Shown piece by piece: positions 1-7,089 of a stretch of DNA of 8,105 bases (positions are counted from its first letter, which is position 1; every line of letters begins with the position of its first letter). Source of the DNA: UBA11540 sp045531755 (GTDB lineage Bacteria > Bacillota > Clostridia > Oscillospirales > Ruminococcaceae). The DNA lies in NCBI GenBank assembly GCA_045531755.1, contig JAZSEP010000036.1, positions 1 to 8,105 on the forward strand, read 5' to 3'. Position numbers and translations under genes: made by a program. A model generated the notes under the pieces. It was not told where the DNA came from, did no database searches, and saw only the letters and a list, made by a program, of their open reading frames with translations.

Positions 1-263
1 CTTTCGGTAGCAAAGGAAAGGAGAATTAAAAAATCGCCAAGCTCCTCTTCCACCTCCGAGAGATTTTTCACAATATATCCGCAGAAGTTGTTGTGGCGCG
101 CAAAGCCCTCGCTTGCAAAGACAGCGTCGGGCTTTCTGCCGACTTTCTGCATAGCGCGGATTATCTTTTCGGCGCCGTCGCCCATTCCGTACAGTGCAAT
201 GGGCTTTTTGCAGTCGCGGATATACTCCCATATACTAATTTTTTCGGTCACAAAATCAAGCAT
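1..263 (-). CDS. FkbM-type methyltransferase-like protein, N-terminal part (partial)
   Basis: This gene runs off the left edge of the window; 87 codons plus two bases are visible. The start ATG at 263-261 overlaps the mfd stop by 8 nt, and a GAGGA ribosome site at 273-269 sits 5 nt upstream, inside the end of mfd, so the two are probably translationally coupled in one operon. The visible protein begins MLDFVTEKISIWEYIRD and continues with a stretch around residues 21-34 (PIALYGMGDGAEKI) that looks like a glycine-rich nucleotide/SAM-type loop, then a segment around residues 42-54 (DAVFASEGFARHN). From memory, this pattern resembles the N-terminal region of clostridial proteins annotated as FkbM family SAM-dependent methyltransferases. 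The methyltransferase domain itself is outside the window, so the name is inference. The coding assignment rests on the open frame, start site and spacing, and is firmer than the function. Confidence 0.55.
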   Translation of the reverse strand, partial: MLDFVTEKISIWEYIRDCKKPIALYGMGDGAEKIIRAMQKVGRKPDAVFASEGFARHNNFCGYIVKNLSEVEEELGDFLILLSFATE

Positions 264-3200
264 TTTCGTCCTCGTCTTTTGGTATATCGTTCATTATCGC
301 AAGCGATTCCTGCATAATAAACAGCGGGTCGTCGTTTTTGATTAGTCTGACAGCGATGTACGGTTTTTCACCTGCGTTTACCACCGCCCTGCCCTTTATC
401 TCCTGCACAAGTCTTGCGGCACGCCGCATATCGAGGCTGTGGGGGTAGAAAACTATCATATTATCCCTTTGGGTTACCTCGTATATGCCTTGGTTCATCG
501 CCATATTTCTGAGAAGCGCGACGGTGATGAGCCCGTGAACAGCCTTTGGCGGTTCGCCGAAGCGGTCGATAAACTCGTCGGTGACGTCCATTGCGTCCTC
601 TTTGTTCTGAATTGCCGCAATCTTTCTGTACATCTCTATTCTTCGGTTGAGGTCGCTTATATACTTTTCGGGAATGTGGGCGCTTATCGGCAGGTCGATA
701 AAGCAGTCCTCGGATTTTTGCAGTATCGGCTCGCCCTTTTCGAGCGCAATCGCCTCGTTTAAGAGCTTGACGTACATATCATAACCAACCGACTCCATAT
801 GTCCGTGCTGTTGACCGCCGAGGATACTGCCCGCTCCGCGAATCTCGAGGTCTCGAAGTGCAATATTAAAGCCCGAGCCGAACTGTGTGAACTCCTTTAT
901 TGCAGAAAGGCGCTTTGTGGCTATTTCGTTGAGCGTTTTGTTTCGGTTGAAGGTGAGGTATGCAAAGGCTCTGCGGTTGGAGCGTCCGACGCGCCCTCTG
1001 AGCTGGTAAAGCTGTGAAAGCCCCATTCGGTCGGCATCCTCGATGATGAGTGTATTGCAGTTTGGAACGTCCACACCCGTTTCGATGATGGTGGTGCAGA
1101 CCAAAATATCAATCTCGTGATCGATGAGCTTTCTCCAGATTTCCGAAAGCTCCTCCTCGCTCATCTTGCCGTGTGCAAAGCTTATTCTCGCATCGGGAAT
1201 TTCGCGGTGCAGAGCGGCGGCACATCGGTCGATGCTCTCGACGTGGTTGTGCAGATAGAAAACCTGTCCGCCTCGTCGAAGCTCACGGCGGATTGCATCT
1301 GCTATAATGCCTCTGTCGTGTTCCATAACGTAGGTCTGTACGGGGAATCGGTCGTTTGGCGCCTGCTCTATAGTGGACATGTCGCGGATTCCCGACATCG
1401 CCATATTCAGCGTTCTCGGTATGGGCGTTGCCGAGAGGGTGAGCACGTCGACGTTTGAGCGAAGTTCCTTGAGCTTTTCCTTGTGCGCAACGCCAAAACG
1501 CTGTTCCTCGTCGATGATGACAAGTCCCAGATCCTTGAACTTTATATCGTTCTGTACCAGACGGTGTGTGCCGACGACTATATCGACCTCGCCCGTCTGC
1601 AGTTTTTTTATTATCTCTTTTTGTTGTTTGGCGGTTCTAAAGCGCGACAGAAGCTCGATATTTACGGGAAAGCCTTCCATCCTCTTCAGAATCGTCTGGT
1701 AGTGCTGCCAAGCCAGAATTGTAGTAGGTACCAAAATCGCGCACTGTTTGGAATCAAGCACGCATTTGAAGGCTGCGCGAAGCGCTACCTCTGTTTTACC
1801 AAAGCCTACGTCGCCGCACAGAAGTCTGTCCATCGGCACGGGACGCTCCATATCCGCCTTTATCTCGCGGACACAGGTGAGCTGGTCGTCGGTTTCGGTA
1901 TAGGGAAATCTCGCCTCGAAATCTCCCTGCCAGTCGTTATCCTCGCTGAAAGCGTGGCCCTTGCTCTGCATACGCTTGGCGTACAATGCAATAAGCTCCT
2001 TTGCCATATCGCGAACAGCGTGGCGGACCCTCGTTTTCGTCTGTTGCCAGGCCGAGCTTGTCAGGCTGTTGAGCTTCAGCGCCTTGTCGCTTCCGGGGCC
2101 GATATATTTTGAAACCATATCAAGCTGTGTTACCGCAACGTATAAAACGTCGGTTCCTGCATAGCGGATTTTGATATAGTCCTTTACAATTCCGTGAAGG
2201 TCGAGCTGGTGTATTCCCTCGAACACGCCTATTCCGTGGGTGTTGTGAACGACGTAGTCGCCCACCGTCAAATCCGCAAGCGAGGTGATGCTCTTCGCGT
2301 CCTTCATCTTCTTGCGTTTGACGCTTCCCGTGTGAGTGGTGTTCATAGAATGGGTTATCAGCGCAAAGCTCAGCGCAGGATACTCCATTCCGCCCGAAAA
2401 GCTTCCTTCCATAACGAAGACTCTGCCCAAGGTCAATGCGCGTATCTCCCTTGCAAACTCACAGGGGATTCCTGCAGAGCGCAGGTCCTCGATGAGCGTG
2501 CGCGCGGATTTTTCGGTACCTGCCGCAATCGCAACGCAGTATCTTCTTGCCAGAAGGTCGTTTAGGTCCTCTAACAGAAGCTTGTGCTCACCGCCCCAGG
2601 CTGAAAGCTGAATGGCGTCAACGCTGAGAAGGTTTTTGAGCGGAAGGTCATTTATTGAACGGGCAAAGGTGTCCATTATCACGCATTTTGCGTCGCAACA
2701 GACGTCGATAAAATCGGTAAAATCAAGGCTGTAGCTGTCAAGCCCCTGACAGAGCACACCCTCTTCAAACATTATTCGTATGTCTTCGCCGATGATTTTG
2801 TCCGCGTTTCTGAGAGCCTCTTTAACAGATGAAAACTCTGAAATTGCCAAAACCGCATCGCTCATATAGTCGAAGAGTGTTGCGGGTCTGTCGTATATTA
2901 AAGGAAGATATTTGTCACAGCAGTTGAGCTCGATACCGTCGGAAAGCTTTTTCACGTCTTCGAAAAGGCGCTCCTTTGCCTTTTCGGCTTTACCCTTCAA
3001 GCCCTTTGAAAGCTCCGAAATCCTTTCGGCAAGCTCGCCCAGGGAGCTGAAAACCGCCTCCTGCGCAGGCGTTATCCTTATACTGTCAACGGGGTCGCCG
3101 CGGCGCTGTGTGTCGAGGTCGAAGTATGCCATCGAGTCGATTTCGTCGCCCCAGAATTCAATTCGCATGGGGCTTTTGCTGTCGGGCGGAAAGATATCCA

Positions 3201-3744
3201 CTATTCCTCCGCGCACCGCAAACTGACAGATTCCGTCCACCTGCTCGCGACGGGCATAGCCGGCGCTTACAAATTTGGCGGCAAGGTCTTGTATATCGTA
3301 TTCTCCGCCAAGCTCTATCGTCAGGGTTCTTTGTTTATACACCTCGGGCGGTATCGTATGCTGAATAGCGGCGGCAACACTTGAAACCACAACGTCGCAG
3401 TCGCCGCTTAGTATTCTGCCGAGCACGCTGAGCCTTTTGTGCTCATACTCACGGGAGGACACCTGTTCCGTTCTGAAGCAGAAGTCCTTTTGGGTGTAGC
3501 AAAGCGCTCTTTCCTCGCCGCCGAAAAATCCGTTTATATCGTTTGCAACCTTCACCGCCGAAGCATCGTCAGCGGTTATCAAAAGCAGCTTTTTTCCTGT
3601 TTTTTGGCAAACGGAAGCTACCCAATGTGCCTTGTGGATGTGGGACAAGCCTACCACGCATATTGGGGTTGTGTTGTTCTCTATTGAATTTAAAAGTGAG
3701 TCAAATTCCGGACAAGCCGAAAGAACTCTTGAAAGACAATCCAT
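256..3744 (-). CDS. mfd: Transcription-repair coupling factor Mfd
   Basis: Mfd is an ATP-dependent DNA translocase that displaces RNA polymerase stalled at lesions and recruits UvrA for nucleotide excision repair. At 1162 residues it has the family's usual length. Visible in order: an N-terminal UvrB-homology module (about residues 5-240, with the VRGGIVDIFPP and IEFWGDEID signatures), a degenerate middle region, a CarD-like polymerase-interacting domain (about 490-585, GDYVVHNTHGIGVFEG), and two RecA-like helicase lobes. The lobes carry Walker A GDVGFGKTE (about 644-652), Walker B DEEQ (about 745-748), motif III SAT and motif VI QLRGRVGR (about 914-921). These are followed by the TRG translocation motif (RDLEIRGAGSILGGQQHGH, about 964-982) and the C-terminal UvrA-interaction-masking domain (about 1018-1130). 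The start was set at ATG 3744-3742 because GAGGTGA lies 4 nt upstream. A longer TTG-initiated reading, starting at 3795, runs through the promoter and is rejected. Confidence 0.98.
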   Translation of the reverse strand: MDCLSRVLSACPEFDSLLNSIENNTTPICVVGLSHIHKAHWVASVCQKTGKKLLLITADDASAVKVANDINGFFGGEERALCYTQKDFCFRTEQVSSREYEHKRLSVLGRILSGDCDVVVSSVAAAIQHTIPPEVYKQRTLTIELGGEYDIQDLAAKFVSAGYARREQVDGICQFAVRGGIVDIFPPDSKSPMRIEFWGDEIDSMAYFDLDTQRRGDPVDSIRITPAQEAVFSSLGELAERISELSKGLKGKAEKAKERLFEDVKKLSDGIELNCCDKYLPLIYDRPATLFDYMSDAVLAISEFSSVKEALRNADKIIGEDIRIMFEEGVLCQGLDSYSLDFTDFIDVCCDAKCVIMDTFARSINDLPLKNLLSVDAIQLSAWGGEHKLLLEDLNDLLARRYCVAIAAGTEKSARTLIEDLRSAGIPCEFAREIRALTLGRVFVMEGSFSGGMEYPALSFALITHSMNTTHTGSVKRKKMKDAKSITSLADLTVGDYVVHNTHGIGVFEGIHQLDLHGIVKDYIKIRYAGTDVLYVAVTQLDMVSKYIGPGSDKALKLNSLTSSAWQQTKTRVRHAVRDMAKELIALYAKRMQSKGHAFSEDNDWQGDFEARFPYTETDDQLTCVREIKADMERPVPMDRLLCGDVGFGKTEVALRAAFKCVLDSKQCAILVPTTILAWQHYQTILKRMEGFPVNIELLSRFRTAKQQKEIIKKLQTGEVDIVVGTHRLVQNDIKFKDLGLVIIDEEQRFGVAHKEKLKELRSNVDVLTLSATPIPRTLNMAMSGIRDMSTIEQAPNDRFPVQTYVMEHDRGIIADAIRRELRRGGQVFYLHNHVESIDRCAAALHREIPDARISFAHGKMSEEELSEIWRKLIDHEIDILVCTTIIETGVDVPNCNTLIIEDADRMGLSQLYQLRGRVGRSNRRAFAYLTFNRNKTLNEIATKRLSAIKEFTQFGSGFNIALRDLEIRGAGSILGGQQHGHMESVGYDMYVKLLNEAIALEKGEPILQKSEDCFIDLPISAHIPEKYISDLNRRIEMYRKIAAIQNKEDAMDVTDEFIDRFGEPPKAVHGLITVALLRNMAMNQGIYEVTQRDNMIVFYPHSLDMRRAARLVQEIKGRAVVNAGEKPYIAVRLIKNDDPLFIMQESLAIMNDIPKDEDENA

Positions 3745-3766
3745 CAGCTCACCTCTAATACGGTTA

Positions 3767-3795
3767 ATTCTACCACATTTTTTCCAAAACGGCAA
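3767..3795 (-). promoter_or_regulatory. SigA-type promoter of mfd
   Basis: On the minus strand a -35 TTGCCG (3795-3790) is followed by a 17-nt spacer and a -10 TAGAAT (3772-3767) preceded by TGG, an extended -10. Transcription would begin near 3760, giving a leader of about 16 nt holding the GAGGTGA ribosome site (3755-3749). The match is 4/6 and 5/6 to consensus. It is prediction from sequence only. Confidence 0.7.
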
Positions 3796-3796
3796 G

Positions 3797-3848
3797 ACAT
3801 ATAATTTTATTATTGCAACGAGAGATTTTCTATGGTAAAATTATATGT
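3797..3848. repeat. 13-bp perfect inverted repeat around the 3881 gene's promoter
   Basis: ACATATAATTTTA at 3797-3809 is the exact reverse complement of TAAAATTATATGT at 3836-3848, separated by 26 nt. The right arm contains the -10 hexamer (TAAAAT, 3836-3841), and the left arm lies just upstream of the -35. The arms are AT-rich, so an RNA hairpin would be weak. The layout is better read as a possible paired operator, or as chance in AT-rich intergenic DNA. Confidence 0.6.
3813..3841 (+). promoter_or_regulatory. SigA-type promoter of the SGNH lipoprotein gene
   Basis: -35 TTGCAA (3813-3818), a 17-nt spacer and -10 TAAAAT (3836-3841) with an upstream TGG (extended -10). Matches are 5/6 and 5/6. 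The predicted start of transcription is near 3848, leaving a leader of about 33 nt with an AGGAGG ribosome site at 3871-3876, 4 nt before the ATG. It is back-to-back with the mfd promoter; the two -35 elements are 17 nt apart. Confidence 0.75.
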
Positions 3849-3880
3849 ATAAATTTCCAAAGTAAACCTTAGGAGGAAAT

Positions 3881-5395
3881 ATGAAAAGGATAATATCTGT
3901 ACTTTTGGCAACGGCTATGCTTCTTTCTCTTGCAGCGTGCGGTGGAGGCAACAGCCCCGAAAAGACACCAAGCAACGTTGCCTTGAACAAGCGAGTCTAT
4001 TGCTCGAGCGAAGCTGCGTCGAAATCTATGGCAGCCAACCAGGTAAACGACGGCGACGGCGACACAGCCTGGTCATCTGACACCATGCAGCAGCATATTG
4101 ACGAGTGGGTTATGGTCGACCTCGGCAAAAACTATGACCTTGACAGCATCACTCTCAAATGGGGTACAAGCCGTGCTCTTGATTACAGCATTGAAATCTC
4201 CCGCGGCGGTGTTGAGTTTAAAGAGATTTACTCGGCGCAGAACGTTACAAGCACCGACGACGAGATAGTTGAAACCGACAAGGTGGCAAGATTCGTGCGA
4301 ATCAGATGCAAAAAGGTTCCCTCCGTTTTAACGACCTATATGGGCGCCACGATAAGAGAGCTTGAGGTTATGGCTACAGTTTCGGACGATCAAACGTTAG
4401 GAAGTGAAAAAGAGAAAATGTTGAGGACAAAAACAGTAGTTCCCACAAAAGACGACGTTCTGTGCGGAGGCAGAAGCTATAAATACAACAAGCTTGTTTG
4501 GGCAGGCGCTACATACGAATATCAATGTACAGGCACTGTCGCAGGTGCGGTTATAAGCGGTGACAGCGGATATTTTGAAGCATCCGTCGACGGCGGAGAG
4601 TATCAGGTTTTCGAGATTAAAAGCGGAACCTCCGAATACCTCTTTGCCGACACGCTTGAGGAAGGCACTCATACAGTCAGAATTCTCAGAAGAAGCGACC
4701 CGTGGAGACCTCCCTTCACGGTTGACGGCGTTATAGTCGAAGAACCCGCTGACATAGTCAAGGGCTACGAAGGATCCTACGATTTGAAGATTGAGTTTAT
4801 AGGTGATTCAATAACAAGTGCACAGGGTATTTTCTACCATCAGTGCTACACCACAAAAACCGCTGAAATTCTCAATGCACATTTTCAGGTCGTTTCCCGC
4901 TCCGGAATGGGACTTTACAGAAACGCCGGAAACACTACGGGAGATACCCTTCCCGAGCAGTATCAGTGGACAGAATACCGTGGCAGGCCTGACAAGCGTT
5001 ATACCTATCAGGCGGACGTAGTAGTTCTCAACATCGGTACAAACGACGGAATATCTCTCAACGACTACGTCAAGGACCCTGCCGAAAAACAAGAATTTGT
5101 AGCCGAATTTGAGAAAGTCTATTACGAGATGCTCGACGAGATACTCGTTGCAAATCCCGGTGCTACAATACTCTGCTTATACGGACAGTTGGGCAAAAAC
5201 AGCCAGATTGACGCCGCTATTAAAAAGGTGGTTGCACAATACAAGCAAGACCACGCTGAAGTGAACATTGACTATCTGCCTTTGGAATACGCCTTTGACG
5301 TAACAAAGGAATCCCAATGGCATCCGGGTGTCGACTCGCATACGCGCGATTCGAAGCTTATTGCAGCCAAGATAAAGAAAATGTTGGGAAACTGA
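3881..5395 (+). CDS. Secreted lipoprotein: F5/8C domain + CE2-like SGNH esterase
   Basis: 504 residues. A lipoprotein signal peptide ends in lipobox LAAC with Cys20 as the lipidation site, so the protein is anchored on the outer face of the membrane. Residues about 31-166 form an F5/8 type C (discoidin, CBM32-like) domain, opening NVALNKRVYCSSE and with AANQVNDGDGDTAWSS, likely carbohydrate-binding. Residues about 178-292 resemble the N-terminal beta-sandwich of carbohydrate esterase family 2. Residues about 301-504 are an SGNH/GDSL hydrolase with GDSIT (Ser310), a Gly in SRSGMG (342-344), GTND (386-389) and WHPGVDSH (His481). The position three before His481 is Ser, not the usual Asp, and Trp480 precedes the His, which fits the Ser-His dyad described for some CE2 enzymes. 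The likely role is removal of acetyl groups from extracellular polysaccharide; the substrate is not readable from sequence. The gene is monocistronic between its own promoter and a terminator. Confidence 0.88.
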   Translation: MKRIISVLLATAMLLSLAACGGGNSPEKTPSNVALNKRVYCSSEAASKSMAANQVNDGDGDTAWSSDTMQQHIDEWVMVDLGKNYDLDSITLKWGTSRALDYSIEISRGGVEFKEIYSAQNVTSTDDEIVETDKVARFVRIRCKKVPSVLTTYMGATIRELEVMATVSDDQTLGSEKEKMLRTKTVVPTKDDVLCGGRSYKYNKLVWAGATYEYQCTGTVAGAVISGDSGYFEASVDGGEYQVFEIKSGTSEYLFADTLEEGTHTVRILRRSDPWRPPFTVDGVIVEEPADIVKGYEGSYDLKIEFIGDSITSAQGIFYHQCYTTKTAEILNAHFQVVSRSGMGLYRNAGNTTGDTLPEQYQWTEYRGRPDKRYTYQADVVVLNIGTNDGISLNDYVKDPAEKQEFVAEFEKVYYEMLDEILVANPGATILCLYGQLGKNSQIDAAIKKVVAQYKQDHAEVNIDYLPLEYAFDVTKESQWHPGVDSHTRDSKLIAAKIKKMLGN

Positions 5396-5439
5396 TTTAA
5401 GGTTAGTAAAGCTTATCACAATAACAAATAACAAGCCGA

Positions 5440-5473
5440 AAAAATCCTCTTGGACAATTCCAAGAGGATTTTT
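5440..5473. terminator. Bidirectional intrinsic terminator between convergent genes
   Basis: A perfect 15-bp stem (5440-5454 with 5459-5473) has a CAAT loop and is flanked by A-rich and T-rich runs, so it can work in both directions. It lies 44 nt after the lipoprotein gene stop and 4 nt after the antiporter gene stop on the other strand, serving both transcription units. Confidence 0.92.
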
Positions 5474-5477
5474 ATTT

Positions 5478-6656
5478 TTATAAGCCTTTTTGAATTTCGC
5501 CTGCTTTTTGCAACGCCATCTTTGAAACCATAGGTCCGACGAGCTCATACACAAGCGTTCCGCAGAGCACTACCGCGCGGATGGTGTCGGCATATTCGGG
5601 GACGACCGTCTGTGCCACCAAAGTAAGACCGATAGCAACACCTGCCTGCGGTACAAGGGTGTAGCCGAGGTATTTGCAAACCTCCTTCGGAGCCTTTGTG
5701 AGCTTTGCGCCGAGCCACGCGCCCGAAATCTTTCCAACCACGCGCAGAAGGATGTACAGCACACCGACCAAGCCGATTGACGGAATTACGCCGAGGTTCA
5801 GTTCAGCGCCCGATACCACAAAGAACAAAAGGAAAATCGGGGGCGTTATGTTGTCCGAAAGCTTCATCAGCTCCGACGAGCTGTTGCTGACGTTGACGAG
5901 CATTGCGCCCATCGACATACAGCAGAGAAGCGCCGACAGTCCCAGCAAATTCGAAAGTCCCGTCGCCAAAAAGACCATTCCGATGGTAATTATGAGTCGG
6001 TTTGAGGACGAGCGGAAGAATTTGAGCGGAAGCATAAACAGCACGCCGAGCGCAAATCCTAACAGCACCGAGCCGAATATTTCGATAAACGGTGAGAGGA
6101 TACTCATTACGAGGTTGGTGTCACCCGTTGAGTTCATTGCCTTTGCTGCCGTAACGGCAAAGCCAAACGCCATAAGTGCCACGGCATCGTCAAGAGCGAC
6201 AACGCTCATGAGCGTTTCTGTAAGCGGTCCTTTTGCCTTGTACTGCTTGATGACCATAATGGTCGCCGCAGGAGCAGTAGCCGCCGCAATGGAGCCGAGC
6301 ACCAAGGAAAACGAAAGGTCGAAGCCTGCGATGAGAAGTCCGATAACAACCGCAACCACTGCGAGCATCGCTTCCAATATCGCGATGATGACGGGAGCGA
6401 TACCGACCTTTTTAAAGTAGGAAAGCTTGAACTCGCTTCCTATGGAGAATGCGATAAAGCCGAGAGCCACTTCCGAGATTATATCAAATCCTGAAAGAGC
6501 TGTTTCGGGGATTACGCCCAGAACGCTCGGGCCCACCAAAAGTCCTGCCACAAGATAGCCCGTGACGTTTGGCAGCTTGACGAGCTTGGCGAGCTTGCCG
6601 AAGATGAGTCCCGAAAAAATCAGAATACTCAGATATAGAATGGTATTAAGTTCCAT
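5478..6656 (-). CDS. CPA2-family cation:proton antiporter (Kef/NapA type)
   Basis: A 392-residue polytopic membrane protein with about 12-13 hydrophobic segments, exchanging Na+ or K+ for H+ across the cytoplasmic membrane. Family marks: N-terminal KLPNVTGYLVAGLLVGPSVLG (about 27-47), an unwound-helix-type segment AAATAPAATIM (about 124-134), the ion-binding pair Asp156-Asp157 in VVALDDAVAL, Lys309 in RVVGKISGAWLGAK, and Glu371 near the C-terminus. The DD pair together with the Lys matches electrogenic Na+/H+ antiporters such as NapA rather than KefB/KefC, which have QD. The protein ends soon after the last membrane segment, with no TrkA-N/RCK or Usp regulatory domain. Its upstream partner, 11 nt away, is a PII-like protein that may supply the missing control. 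No good Shine-Dalgarno precedes the ATG, suggesting coupling to the upstream gene. The family call is firm; the transported ion is inference. Confidence 0.93.
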   Translation of the reverse strand: MELNTILYLSILIFSGLIFGKLAKLVKLPNVTGYLVAGLLVGPSVLGVIPETALSGFDIISEVALGFIAFSIGSEFKLSYFKKVGIAPVIIAILEAMLAVVAVVIGLLIAGFDLSFSLVLGSIAAATAPAATIMVIKQYKAKGPLTETLMSVVALDDAVALMAFGFAVTAAKAMNSTGDTNLVMSILSPFIEIFGSVLLGFALGVLFMLPLKFFRSSSNRLIITIGMVFLATGLSNLLGLSALLCCMSMGAMLVNVSNSSSELMKLSDNITPPIFLLFFVVSGAELNLGVIPSIGLVGVLYILLRVVGKISGAWLGAKLTKAPKEVCKYLGYTLVPQAGVAIGLTLVAQTVVPEYADTIRAVVLCGTLVYELVGPMVSKMALQKAGEIQKGL

Positions 6657-6667
6657 AATATGTAATT

Positions 6668-7012
6668 TTAGTGCCTCTCTTCTGTGTTAATTCCTTCGAT
6701 GTATCCTACAGGCACGGTGAAAAGAATACCCGTGTTGGGCTTGGAGAGGTCACCGACTATAGATACGATGATATCTCTTGTTTTCTTCACGTCCTCGTCC
6801 TTAAGAACCATCATAATGGTACGGTTGTCCTCGCGGTCGGGCTCAAGAAAATTTCTGAGCGAGCCCAAAAACGAAAACTCGTCGTTTGTGAGAACGTGCG
6901 CCATTCCCGTTGTGTTGAAAACGGTGGCACCCTTTATTCCATTGTGACCGAGTTCGGCAAGAAGTCCTTCCAGAAGCTCGATTCGGTTGAGTACAAAAAA
7001 TAAAACCTGCAT
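6668..7012 (-). CDS. PII-like small regulatory protein, partner of the antiporter
   Basis: 114 residues, the size of PII signalling proteins. The predicted order fits the PII ferredoxin-like fold: beta1 LFFVLN (4-9), helix 1 (11-22), beta2 GATVFNTTGMAH (28-39), a T-loop-like segment (40-63), beta3 RTIMMVL (64-70), helix 2 (73-88), then a B-loop-like turn and beta4 TGILFTVPVGYIEGI (94-108). This last part parallels the GDGKIFVLPVEEVIRIR region of GlnB/GlnK. There is no T-loop tyrosine for uridylylation, and the positions of the conserved Lys (Ile96 here) and the C-terminal Arg residues that bind ATP phosphates appear changed. The ATG at 7012-7010 has a strong AAGGAGGG ribosome site (7025-7018) 5 nt upstream. 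It is the first gene of an operon with the antiporter, so it probably tunes ion exchange in response to a cytosolic signal. The fold assignment is by eye, with moderate certainty. Confidence 0.75.
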   Translation of the reverse strand: MQVLFFVLNRIELLEGLLAELGHNGIKGATVFNTTGMAHVLTNDEFSFLGSLRNFLEPDREDNRTIMMVLKDEDVKKTRDIIVSIVGDLSKPNTGILFTVPVGYIEGINTEERH

Positions 7013-7034
7013 ATTAACCCTCCTTAATAACTAT

Positions 7035-7043
7035 AGTTTACCA
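7035..7043 (-). promoter_or_regulatory. Possible extended -10 promoter of the PII-like/antiporter operon
   Basis: On the minus strand TGGTAAACT (7043-7035) gives an extended -10 element whose predicted transcription start near 7028 lies just ahead of the AAGGAGGG ribosome site. No convincing -35 lies 16-18 nt upstream; the best hexamer is TTTATT, 3/6. An alternative -10, TATAGT (7035-7030), would start transcription inside the ribosome site and is less likely. Confidence 0.4.
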
Positions 7044-7089
7044 CGATTTTTCAAAAAATAAAGTACCAACGGATAAAAAAATCGGAATA

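Noticed and set aside
1483..2112. 209-codon open frame on the plus strand inside mfd
   Set aside because: It is antisense to the conserved helicase region of mfd and its product shows no recognisable family features. It is a by-product of codon bias in mfd.
3745..3795. Seventeen-codon N-terminal extension of mfd from a TTG start
   Set aside because: The extension is encoded by the -35/-10 promoter region, and its TTG is part of the -35 itself. The ATG at 3744 has a good ribosome site 4 nt upstream.
5674..6420. 248-codon open frame on the plus strand inside the antiporter gene
   Set aside because: It is wholly antisense to a conserved membrane protein. The product is Ser/Pro/Thr-rich low-complexity sequence, as expected from reading hydrophobic codons backwards.
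7029..7038. 10-bp palindrome AACTATAGTT upstream of the PII-like gene
   Set aside because: It is short, AT-rich and overlaps the predicted -10 element. Chance occurrence is likely, and no second copy was seen.
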